Below are positions 20,312 through 27,715 of a stretch of DNA of 63,870 nucleotides, one piece after another. The notes beneath the pieces are model-generated. The model saw nothing but the letters and a program-made list of their open reading frames with translations. It had not been told where the DNA came from and searched no databases. Source of the DNA: Rubellimicrobium rubrum (GTDB lineage Bacteria; Pseudomonadota; Alphaproteobacteria; Rhodobacterales; Rhodobacteraceae). The translations under genes and the position numbers were made by a program. The stretch's first letter is position 1. Every line of letters begins with the position of its first letter. Location: NCBI RefSeq assembly GCF_006152115.1, contig NZ_VDFU01000024.1, forward strand, positions 1-63,870. The letters run 5' to 3'.

Positions 20312-21286
20312 ATGACTGCCTTGCTCAGGACTTTCGCCGTTGGCTTGGTAGTGGTCCTCTGTGGCGCCTGGCTGACGGACTGGCGCGCCGACCGGCAGGA
20401 GGTCGAGGCTTTGAAAGCTTGGCCGCCGGAAGGCCTGTTGGTGGGGGTGCAAGGCCGCCAGGTGCATGCGGTGATGCGCGGGACGGGTCCGGACCTTGTC
20501 CTGATCCATGGGGCATCCGGCAACCTGCGGGACATGACCTTCCGGTTCATGGACCGTCTCGCTGACCGCTACCGTGTCACCGCCTTTGACCGGCCAGGAC
20601 TGGGCTACACGGATCCGGCACCGCGGAGCGGCCGCTTCGACACCATCGGCGAGAGCCCGATGGAACAGGCCGAGCTCCTGCGCGCCGCGGCCCGTGAGCT
20701 CGGGATCGATCGGCCGATCGTGCTCGGTCACTCTTTCGGGGGAGCGGTTGCCCTTGCCTGGGCCTTGGGAGATCCGGAAGGCACCGCCGCCGTCGTGGAC
20801 GTGTCGGGCGCGGCCATGCCCTGGCCGGGGCGGCTGGGCTGGCTTTACCGGGCCAACGTTCCGTGGGTGGGGAGCACTGTTGTTCCACCCCTCGTGGCTG
20901 CTTTCGCGCCGGCGCCGCTCGTGGACAGGGCCGTGGAGGCCACCTTCGCTCCCAACCCGGTGCCAGACGGCTACGCGGAGCACTTGGGAACCGGCTTGGC
21001 AATCCGGCGCGCTTCATTTCGGGAGAACGCTCGACAGGTGAACTCGCTGCGCGCCCACATCGTGGAGCAGTCGCGCCTCTATGCCGCCTTCCCTGTGCCG
21101 CTGGAAATCGTCCATGGTGAGGCCGACACCATCGTGCCTCCCAAGATCCACTCCCTCCCCTTGTCCCGCTTGGCGCCCGGAGCAAACCTGGTCCTCCTTC
21201 CCGGCGTGGGCCACATGCCCCATCATGCCGCCCCTGAGGCCGTGATCGCGGCCATTGATCGCGCCCGCAACCGCGCGGGCCTCTGA
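20312..21286 (+). CDS. Alpha/beta hydrolase, membrane-anchored
   Basis: 324 residues from the ATG at 20312, chosen for the GGAG site upstream and because it begins with a hydrophobic segment (LLRTFAVGLVVVLCGAWLT) that looks like an uncleaved anchor or signal. The hydrolase fold follows: LVLIHGASGNLRDM (oxyanion strand), FDRPGLGYTDP, nucleophile elbow VLGHSFGGAVAL, an acid in HGEADTIVPP, and the catalytic His in GVGHMPHH. It probably hydrolyses an ester or similar bond at the membrane or in the periplasm. No substrate can be assigned. Confidence 0.85.
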   Translation: MTALLRTFAVGLVVVLCGAWLTDWRADRQEVEALKAWPPEGLLVGVQGRQVHAVMRGTGPDLVLIHGASGNLRDMTFRFMDRLADRYRVTAFDRPGLGYTDPAPRSGRFDTIGESPMEQAELLRAAARELGIDRPIVLGHSFGGAVALAWALGDPEGTAAVVDVSGAAMPWPGRLGWLYRANVPWVGSTVVPPLVAAFAPAPLVDRAVEATFAPNPVPDGYAEHLGTGLAIRRASFRENARQVNSLRAHIVEQSRLYAAFPVPLEIVHGEADTIVPPKIHSLPLSRLAPGANLVLLPGVGHMPHHAAPEAVIAAIDRARNRAGL

Positions 21287-21405
21287 GTGAGGCCGCTATG
21301 CAGGTCACGTGACATCGGCAGCAGGTTGATGAGCGCGATCAGGCGCTTGAGCCGGGCGTCTTCGGCCTAGAGACCTAGCCTGGCGGCTCAGCCTCGTCCG
21401 AGGGG

Positions 21406-21440
21406 AAAGCCGCTGATCCGGGACCGGGTCGGCGGCTTTT
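21406..21440 (+). terminator. Candidate rho-independent terminator
   Basis: AAAGCCGC at 21406-21413 pairs with GCGGCTTT at 21432-21439, and a short T-run follows. The loop contains a second small CCGG/CCGG repeat. It lies 120 bases after the alpha/beta hydrolase and 84 bases before the next gene. Confidence 0.5.
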
Positions 21441-21523
21441 GCTACGGCTCGCTCGACTTCGCCGCAGGCTAGCTAACTCCTCCTTACTGTCGCCGAGCAA
21501 GGCGGCTCAAAGGGAGGTTGTTC

Positions 21524-22048
21524 ATGAGACTGATGATTGGAACCGTCGCGGCCACATTCGCTCTGGCGTTGCCAGCGGTCGCTCAGGACGCGTCGGGTAT
21601 GGATCCCGCCACCATGACTTGCGCCGACTTCATGGCGATGGACACCGCAGGCCAGCAAGGGGCGTTTCAAAGCCTCCAAACGGCCATGGCAGGCGGCACG
21701 GCTGGAGTGACCGACACCCAGACGACGGCGGCTGAGACGGGTGCGACCGGTGACGCGGCTGCGACCGGCGGCGCTGCGGCCACCGAGACTGCCGACGCGG
21801 GTGCAACCGGTGATGCGGCTGCGACGGGCGGTGCTACGACTACCGAAACCGCCGACGCGGGTGCAACCGGTGATGCGGCTGCGGCCGGCGGCGCTGCGAC
21901 CACCGAGACTGCCGACGCGGGTGCTGCGACCGGCGGCGCAGCGGACCCGATGATGCAGGCGCTTACGACCGCTTGCGCCGGCAACGACGCCACGCTGGTA
22001 ATGGACGCCATGACCCAGGCCCAAGGCGCCGAAAGCTCGGGCGGCTGA
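21524..22048 (+). CDS. Secreted HdeA-like protein with tandem-repeat insert
   Basis: 174 residues from the ATG with an AGGGAGG site. A Sec signal peptide (MRLMIGTVAATFALALPAVA) precedes a segment DPATMTCADFMAMD (Cys 33) and, after a long insert, MMQALTTACAGND (Cys about 151). Two cysteines in TC-x-DF and in a later AC context, around helices, recall the periplasmic acid-stress chaperone HdeA family, though the match is short. The insert, residues about 72-138, is made of 20-residue repeats rich in Ala, Gly and Thr (ATGDAAATGGAATTETADAG-like), encoded by 60-base DNA repeats. A strong terminator follows the gene. Function inferred only. Confidence 0.7.
   Translation: MRLMIGTVAATFALALPAVAQDASGMDPATMTCADFMAMDTAGQQGAFQSLQTAMAGGTAGVTDTQTTAAETGATGDAAATGGAAATETADAGATGDAAATGGATTTETADAGATGDAAAAGGAATTETADAGAATGGAADPMMQALTTACAGNDATLVMDAMTQAQGAESSGG
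21739..21940 (+). repeat. 60-bp in-frame tandem repeats inside the HdeA-like gene
   Basis: Copies begin at 21739, 21799 and 21859, each opening with GGGTGC(A/G)ACCGGTGA and closing with GCCGACGC, followed by a partial fourth copy at 21919. The copies differ by a handful of substitutions, many at third codon positions. The period is a multiple of three, so copy-number changes keep the frame. Confidence 0.9.
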
Positions 22049-22098
22049 CACGCCGACCTTAAAGGCCCGCGCCTATAGCGCGTGGCCTCAATGACGTG

Positions 22099-22141
22099 AG
22101 GGCCGCGTCGCCACCTCCGGGGACGCGGCCCTCTTTCGTTT
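22099..22141 (+). terminator. Strong rho-independent terminator
   Basis: AGGGCCGCGTC at 22099-22109 pairs perfectly with GACGCGGCCCT at 22122-22132 and is followed by the pyrimidine run CTTTCGTTT. It ends the HdeA-like transcript. Confidence 0.85.
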
Positions 22142-22500
22142 ACGCCAACGCTCGCCAGAAGGTGTGATGGCCTCCGGGGATCTCAACGAACACCTCATCG
22201 AGCTGTCAGGGGCAGCGGGACGAGCGCGGCTGGCTCATCCGTTTACGCAAAATCTCGACTACAGGGATCGATCCGCACCCCCGCCCCTGGAACCGCCCGT
22301 CTCAAGGCTCGCCCCGGTGCCGAGTTTGTGCAGCAGGTCAGTCACGTTCCGCAAAGGGCGCAGCAACTGAACCCGAGGCATCACCGTGAGCCGGATCATC
22401 TCAGGGCTGGCGGGGAAGCACCTGAGCGATCTGCGCGAGGTCAGCCGGACAGTAAACACCCTGCACCGCTCCAGCCAGGTTCCTTCGGCAGCGCCCGGGC
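22140..22500 (-). mobile_element. IS6-family relic, 5' half only
   Basis: The minus strand gives ASPEMIRLTVMPRVQLLRP, NVTDLLHKLGTGASLETGG and, further on, LDEVFVEIPG in another frame. These are the N-terminal and catalytic-core segments of the local IS6 transposase. Similarity stops there. A possible left end (GGGCGCTGCCGAAGG read from 22496) is degenerate. Confidence 0.6.
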
Positions 22501-22605
22501 GAGCCGCCCCGCTCCGGCTTCGGAGCACTCCCAGCGGCCCCCTACTGGAACAGCTTGTCCAAGGGATCACTGGCCGAGCGGCCAGAGCGCCGGCACCCTC
22601 CGGGT

Positions 22606-22770
22606 TTAGGCCACCTGGTCCAGAGCCAGCGCGACCGAGCGCTTCGAGAGGTCGGTGATCAGCGTGCCCGTCAGGACTCGCGCGCCCACGCGGATAACGG
22701 CTTGGTGGCCGTGGATCGAGACGAGCTCTCCCTGAGCTTGACGGTAGGGGCTGATGGCGATCGTGACCAT
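22606..22770 (-). CDS. Small hypothetical protein, 54 aa
   Basis: The start is set by an excellent AAGGAG site 6 bases before the ATG at 22770; the frame is open further upstream but without such a site. The protein begins MVTIAISPYRQAQGELVSIH and has alternating hydrophobic residues suggesting a small beta-barrel or OB-like fold. It has no Cys, signal peptide or membrane segment. I do not recognise the family. Coding status rests mainly on the ribosome-binding site and composition. Confidence 0.5.
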   Translation of the reverse strand: MVTIAISPYRQAQGELVSIHGHQAVIRVGARVLTGTLITDLSKRSVALALDQVA

Positions 22771-23162
22771 GACAGGCTTCTCCTTCGGGTCCCAGTTGGC
22801 AAGGCGAATGACCCCTGAATGTGGCCGAAACAAGGCGGGCCCGTGCGGGGCCATCACCAGCCCGTGTGCGGCAACTGCTGGGGCGCGGCGGTGCCACCGA
22901 GGAGGCAGGGTCCGATCGTTGCGATCCAGCCCTCCAGCCGCGGTGCCGGACTCCCGCCTGGTGCAGGATCACGGCTGCGTCGTTGCCCAAGAGATGCGTC
23001 CGGGTCGGCCGGGGCCGTGCCGGAGGCGACATCGCCCTGATCAGCTAAGACCCTTCGTTTCTCCCTGTCTTCCTCTCACTCGGGCCGCAGTCGCACCACA
23101 ATCTCGGTCCTGTATGTGCCTAACAGAGACGGCAGCTGGATAGATTCAAAGGAGATTGCTCC
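22771..23162. other. Upstream region of the RTX gene, no gene seen
   Basis: These 392 bases separate the divergent 54-aa gene and the RTX gene and should hold both promoters. AAAGGAGAT, a good ribosome-binding site for the RTX gene, is at its right edge. No RNA element recognised. Confidence 0.4.
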
Positions 23163-24347
23163 ATGGCACTGATTGTAGGAGGCATCGACACTGCGGCCTT
23201 GGGAGTGGAGCTCAAGACGTTTCTGGAAGCCTCCATGCCAACCTCGCTTGACGGGGTTTCCCAGGGCCTCGACGACTGGATCGATGCCAACGAGGAGCAG
23301 CTGGAATCGTGGCTCGACAACGTCATGGAGCATCTCGAGGACTGGGTCGACATCGTATCCGACGGCCTTTCCAGCGCGGATGCGGACCGCCTGAGCGACT
23401 GGCTCGACAGCGTCGAAAGCGATCTTGAAGCGTTCATCGAGACGGGACTGGAGTCGCTCGACGACCTGATCGAGGGCACGCGAGACGCGGACGAGATCCG
23501 CGCCGGCCGCGGCCGTGACGAGGTCGATGCCGGTGGTGGGGCCGATAAGGTCTATGGTGAGGATGGCGACGACCTCCTCGACGGCGGCAGCGGCGACGAT
23601 CATCTCGACGGCGGGGACGACGATGACGCTCTTGATGGTGACGTGGGCAACGACGACCTTTCCGGCGGAACTGGCGATGACAGCCTTGATGGTGGCATCG
23701 GCAACGATGCCCTTCTTGGTGGGGCTGGCAACGACCTCCTCAATGGGGGCGCCAACAACGACCGCATGGCCGGGGGCTCGGGCGGCGACACCTACATCGT
23801 TGGTTCGATCGGGGACATCGTCGCCGAGGCCTCCGGTGGCGGCATCGATCTGGTAAGATCGTCGATCAGCCTCGCTCTCCAACTGAACGTGGAGAACCTC
23901 GCGCTGACCGGCACGTCCAGCCTGAACGGCACGGGCAACGGGTTGGCCAATCGCCTCGTCGGGAATGCCGCTGGAAATGCGCTCGCTGGCCGGGCTGGGG
24001 ACGACATCCTCGATGGCGGTCTTGGCGCCGATGATCTGTCGGGCGGAGCCGGTGCCGACAGGCTCTTTGGCGGACGTGGCGACGACGACCTCCGTGGAGG
24101 CCTCGGCGGCGACACGTTCCACTTCACCAAAGACCATGACGTCGTGAAGGACTTCCAGAACAACCTCGACACGCTGAAGTTCGATGACGCCCTTTGGGGC
24201 GGTGGCGCCCGCACGGTTGCCGGCATCCTGAACTTCTGTGACCTCAAGGGCGGGGATGCGGTCTTCGACTTCGGAAACGGAAACACCTTCATCGTCGAGG
24301 ATGTGACCAGCTTGGGCCAACTCGCCGACGATCTGGGCTGGTATTAA
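23163..24347 (+). CDS. RTX / haemolysin-type calcium-binding repeat protein
   Basis: 394 residues, very acidic. Residues 1-105 are not RTX: they form an amphipathic, Asp/Glu/Trp/Leu-rich segment with a loose repeat (LDDWIDANEEQLESWLD, HLEDWVDIVSD, RLSDWLDSVESDLEAF). From about 110 to 210 run nonapeptide repeats of the GGxGxDxLx type (DEVDAGGGADKVYGEDGDD and so on), then a beta-rich spacer with NVENLALTGT and a second block about 270-330 (AGDDILDGGLGADDLSGG). The C-terminus, with DVVKDF and NNLDTLKFDD, resembles the type I secretion tail of RTX proteins. It should fold in the medium on binding calcium. There is no protease or lipase domain and no type I exporter gene in the window. Confidence 0.88.
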   Translation: MALIVGGIDTAALGVELKTFLEASMPTSLDGVSQGLDDWIDANEEQLESWLDNVMEHLEDWVDIVSDGLSSADADRLSDWLDSVESDLEAFIETGLESLDDLIEGTRDADEIRAGRGRDEVDAGGGADKVYGEDGDDLLDGGSGDDHLDGGDDDDALDGDVGNDDLSGGTGDDSLDGGIGNDALLGGAGNDLLNGGANNDRMAGGSGGDTYIVGSIGDIVAEASGGGIDLVRSSISLALQLNVENLALTGTSSLNGTGNGLANRLVGNAAGNALAGRAGDDILDGGLGADDLSGGAGADRLFGGRGDDDLRGGLGGDTFHFTKDHDVVKDFQNNLDTLKFDDALWGGGARTVAGILNFCDLKGGDAVFDFGNGNTFIVEDVTSLGQLADDLGWY

Positions 24348-24369
24348 GCTGGCTCCGACCCGTCGGGCC

Positions 24370-24610
24370 GGTGCTGCCGGACGAATGCGAGTTCGTTTCA
24401 GCCTGGGCCGGTGCACCGGACGTCAGCCGGCACAAACCGCCCGCCACTCGGCAAGAGCGGCGGTTCGGGTCCTCCTGAAGACGGACGGATGGAGAGGCTT
24501 CGATCCGAGTTGAAACGGTTGAAGACGGACGAGTGAACAGCAGCGCATGTCTGTAGGCTGCGCACCCTGCTCCGTCCGTGCCGAAGCCCTGCCCACGCCC
24601 ACCAATACTC
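24370..24610 (-). mobile_element. IS6-family relic, 3' end only
   Basis: The minus strand encodes RVRSLQTCAAVHSSVFNRFN, SDRSLSIRPS and, one frame over, RRTRTAALAEWRAVCAG, the standard C-terminus of IS6-type transposases. The right terminal repeat is recognisable at 24370 (GGTGCTGCCGGACGAATGCG). The rest of the element is absent. Confidence 0.75.
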
Positions 24611-24809
24611 GCCGAAGCGGCAGGACGGTGTCGTAGGGTCAGCAGCGGCCAGCGCGGCAGCAAACAGGACGTCCGCCGAGGTAAGGCTTTCAGGCAAACC
24701 TCGTCCGCTGATCTTCATCCGGCCGGCCACGGCTGGCTGCCTCGTTCCGGGGCACGGGCCGGCCGCCTCGGGCGGTCCCTGCCCAGCATCCACATCGGGC
24801 TGCTCGGAC

Positions 24810-26423
24810 TCAAGCCCTGCCGTCCGGCGGCGTCGTTCCGGTCTTCGAATGGAGACGATAGGCGAGCTGGGCACGCGAAAGTCCAAGGAGCCGCGCTGCC
24901 GCCGACAGATTCCCAGACGTCCGCGCCGTCGCTGCGGCATAGATGTCCCGCTCGAGCGCCTCCATCGAGAGCCCGCCCGAGTCCAGGGCAGCCCCAAGCC
25001 AGGAGGGGAAGCCGTCCTGGGGCGGTGGCGGGTCGGACAGCCTTGTCAGTTGGGCCGCGATCTCGCAGGCCCGAATTGGCCCGGAAGGATCCCGCGCCGC
25101 GAGAACGGCGGCCAGCACAGCCCGCATTTCCGGCAGGTTTCCGGGCCATGTCGCTTCGCCCACGAGCCGTGCCGCCTCCTGGTCGAAGCTGGCACCCGTC
25201 TGGCCAAGCCGCCGAGACAACCCCGTCAGGAGCGCCTCTGCGAGCGCGAGACGGTCCCCGGGCCGGTTGGCAAGGGCGAGTAGCTCGATCGGCGCCGCCG
25301 ACAGGGCCAGCCAAAGCTCGCGTCGAAACGCCGGGTCTCGGGCGAGGCGGCTCGCCGGCCACGAGGAGAGCGCCACGAGGTGCGGCGCGCCGGCCGCGCC
25401 CTCCTCCTCCAGGACTGCTGCCAACCTGGCCTGCAGTGCGCGCGGCACGTCCTCGATGTCATCGACGACCAGGGTCTCGGCTGATGCGCCCCGCCGCTCT
25501 GCCTCCCGGCTCGCATTGGAGAGCTCGCGCAGGACCTCAGGCGTGATCGCGGCCGCGGCGATGCGTCGGGGCTCCCCGGACCCTCCTCGCAGGCGGTGCA
25601 AGCGGCAGGCGGCCCGCCACCGACCCGTCCCCGGCGCGCCCAGGATCAAGGTGGGCAGGCCTGATGCTGCGACGCGACCAAGCCGCTCCTGCACCGGTGC
25701 GAGCAGAATACGGTCCAAATCGTTCGACGGCGGTTCAGCCGCGCGGATTGGGAGCGTAAGTTGTGGAACTATCTCTTCGCTCGGCCGCACGATGCGCTCA
25801 CGGAAGAGGGTGACTTCCGGATCGTTCGCACCCCACGCCTCGGCGGGCTTGCCGATGACCCTGCACGCCTTGTGACCGGCGGCGGCGCAGGCCGTTTCCT
25901 TGTAAACGATAAGAGTCTTGAAGAACTCGCTGGCGTAACCCGAGGCATACCCGATCTGGGTCCAGCAGACCGGCCCGGCCGCAATCTGCCCCTTGCCAAG
26001 GACGTTGGCTTCGAGGCTGTTGTGCCAAAGGAATTCGCCCGAGAAGCGCTTGCGCCGCAAGTCGAAATCATTGTGCACCGTTTCGACCCGCACGGTGCCG
26101 CTGAACATGTGCAGCCGCGTGCCTGCGGTGAATGCGTCGCCGATGTTAAGCCCGGGCCAAGCCTCACGAACGAAACGCGCGTCGGACTGCCCGCTCAGGA
26201 AGCCTTGGCGGATCAGAAAGACGCGCGCCTCAGCCGGACCAAGAAGCCGCAGGAGTTCTCGCCGCAGATCGAGGACCATGACAGCGCGCTGCATGACCAG
26301 CCGCTCGCCATCGAGCCGGAGCGTGCCTTTCATCGGGTCGAAGACCAGCAGGTCGAGGAGGTTCCGGACCGTTGGCCGCCCCCCCCGGTCGAGCATGGCC
26401 GCTGATTCGGCCGGTGTTTTCAT
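24810..26423 (-). CDS. XylR/DmpR-type regulator with degenerate AAA+ domain
   Basis: 537 residues. Residues about 20-125 match the XylR_N effector domain (IRQGFLSGQSDARFVREAWP). Residues 130-195 are a V4R domain (FLWHNSLEANV, GPVCWTQIGYASGYASEFF, then ACAAAGHKACRV). The central domain, about 225-440, has the layout of a sigma-54 activator but lacks the essentials: the P-loop reads LGAPGTGRW with Arg for the Walker A Lys, the Walker B region is LVVDDIEDVP, and there is no GAFTGA loop. The end is an intact Fis-type helix-turn-helix (SGNLSAAARLLGLSRAQLAYRL). It probably senses an aromatic-type effector and controls the divergent catabolic operon by a sigma-54-independent route. Confidence 0.85.
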   Translation of the reverse strand: MKTPAESAAMLDRGGRPTVRNLLDLLVFDPMKGTLRLDGERLVMQRAVMVLDLRRELLRLLGPAEARVFLIRQGFLSGQSDARFVREAWPGLNIGDAFTAGTRLHMFSGTVRVETVHNDFDLRRKRFSGEFLWHNSLEANVLGKGQIAAGPVCWTQIGYASGYASEFFKTLIVYKETACAAAGHKACRVIGKPAEAWGANDPEVTLFRERIVRPSEEIVPQLTLPIRAAEPPSNDLDRILLAPVQERLGRVAASGLPTLILGAPGTGRWRAACRLHRLRGGSGEPRRIAAAAITPEVLRELSNASREAERRGASAETLVVDDIEDVPRALQARLAAVLEEEGAAGAPHLVALSSWPASRLARDPAFRRELWLALSAAPIELLALANRPGDRLALAEALLTGLSRRLGQTGASFDQEAARLVGEATWPGNLPEMRAVLAAVLAARDPSGPIRACEIAAQLTRLSDPPPPQDGFPSWLGAALDSGGLSMEALERDIYAAATARTSGNLSAAARLLGLSRAQLAYRLHSKTGTTPPDGRA

Positions 26424-26641
26424 GTGAGCTACCCTTCGTGAGGCAGTGCACCTGTCAGTCGCTCTGCAAGTGCCCCTCGCCCGTCGAATTCATCATATCA
26501 TGAAAGCCGATCTTTCCAAATGATCAACCGATGGGTGCCCAAGGCAACGATGTCCAGGACAAGTCTAATGCCTTATTCTTTGAAGATCGCAGACTTACCG
26601 AGCAGCCGCCGCTCGATGTGAGGCAAAGATACGACCTCGTT

Positions 26642-26661
26642 TGACAGGTCGGACCGTGTCA
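26642..26661. promoter_or_regulatory. Quasi-palindromic operator/promoter candidate
   Basis: TGACAGGTCGGACCGTGTCA: outer TGACA/TGTCA arms and a nearly centred GGTC-G-GACC core. TTGACA at 26641 can also be read as a -35 box with a weak TACTAT about 20 bases further on. It lies between the divergent XylR-type regulator and the SDR that heads the catabolic operon. Confidence 0.35.
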
Positions 26662-26819
26662 CTGCTTACTATGTCCAGCCGGCATTCCCCAGGGAGGAGG
26701 GCCGAGCACAAAAGACGCATCGGAGCCAAGCGCGGCTTGGGGCTGCCATCAGGACCGTCAGGTTCCTGACCGGGAAGTCCTTTTCCGCCGAACGCGCGGC
26801 CCGGCAAGGGGGAGGACCC

Positions 26820-27638
26820 ATGGCGACTTTGGACCAGATGTTCGATGTGCGGGGCAAATCGGTGATCGTCACCGGCGGCGCCAGCGGCATCGGCCGAGCC
26901 TATGCCGAGGTCATGGCAGACAACGGCGCACGGGTCTGCATCTTCGACATCGATGCCGGGAGCCTCGACCAGGTCGTGGCCGAGATGACGGCGGGCAACC
27001 GCGACGTCTGGGGCCAAGTCGTGAACGTGGCCGATCGGCCGCGCATGGCCGAAGCCTTCGATGCCGTGGCTGAGAAGCACGGCCGCATCGACGTGGTCTT
27101 CGCCAATGCGGGGATCGACGCCGGGCCAGGGTTCATGACGCCGGAGGGCGAGCGCAACCCCGAAGGCGCCATCGAAAACCTCGACGACGACCATTGGGAC
27201 AAGGTCATCACGGTCAATCTGTCCTCAGTTTATACCACGATCAAACACGCCGCACGCCACATGAAGCAGACGGGGGGCGGCCGGATCATCGTGACCTCCT
27301 CCATCGCGGCCCGCATCAACGAAAGCATCGTGGGCACGCCCTACATGCCGGCCAAGGCTGGGGTGGACCATCTGGTGCGGCACATGGCGATGGAACTGGG
27401 CGCCTTCGGCATCCTCGTGAATGCCATCTGCCCGGGCCCTTTCATGACCAACATCGCGGGCGGGCGGCTGAAAAACCCTGCCGACCGCAAGGCCTTTGAG
27501 TCCCAGTCGCTGATCGGGCGCATCGGCGACCCCGAGGACATCAAGGGGCTGGCGCTCTACCTCGCCGCGCCCGCCTCGTCCTATGTGACCGGCTCGCAGA
27601 TCGTGATCGACGGGGGATCGCTGCTTCGGATGACGTAA
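26820..27638 (+). CDS. SDR family oxidoreductase
   Basis: 272 residues, classical short-chain dehydrogenase: TGGASGIG cofactor loop near residue 19, acidic FDID after strand two (points to NAD), NAGIDAGPG near 97, catalytic VTSSIAA near 159, and the conserved YMPAK (Tyr and Lys) near 178. The C-terminus GSQIVIDGGSLLRMT is standard. An unusually long loop (MTPEGERNPEGAIENLDDD) sits before the helix that follows. The start has a GGGGGAGG site. It is the first gene of the catabolic operon facing the XylR-type regulator, so it likely oxidises an alcohol intermediate of the compound imported by the adjacent ABC system. Confidence 0.88.
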   Translation: MATLDQMFDVRGKSVIVTGGASGIGRAYAEVMADNGARVCIFDIDAGSLDQVVAEMTAGNRDVWGQVVNVADRPRMAEAFDAVAEKHGRIDVVFANAGIDAGPGFMTPEGERNPEGAIENLDDDHWDKVITVNLSSVYTTIKHAARHMKQTGGGRIIVTSSIAARINESIVGTPYMPAKAGVDHLVRHMAMELGAFGILVNAICPGPFMTNIAGGRLKNPADRKAFESQSLIGRIGDPEDIKGLALYLAAPASSYVTGSQIVIDGGSLLRMT

Positions 27639-27715
27639 GGGACGCCCGCGGGCCACCTGGAACACCAGGGGCACGCGCAGGCGGTCAGGACTGCAAGACA
27701 TAACGGGAGGAAACC

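Noticed and set aside
21739-21940. Regular 60-bp repeats considered as a CRISPR-like array
   Set aside because: The repeats are contiguous, without unique spacers, and encode an in-frame low-complexity peptide.
26424-26819. Search for a sigma-54 (-24/-12) promoter upstream of the catabolic operon
   Set aside because: No TGGCAC-N5-TTGC-like element was found by eye, in line with the regulator lacking GAFTGA; absence by eye is not proof.
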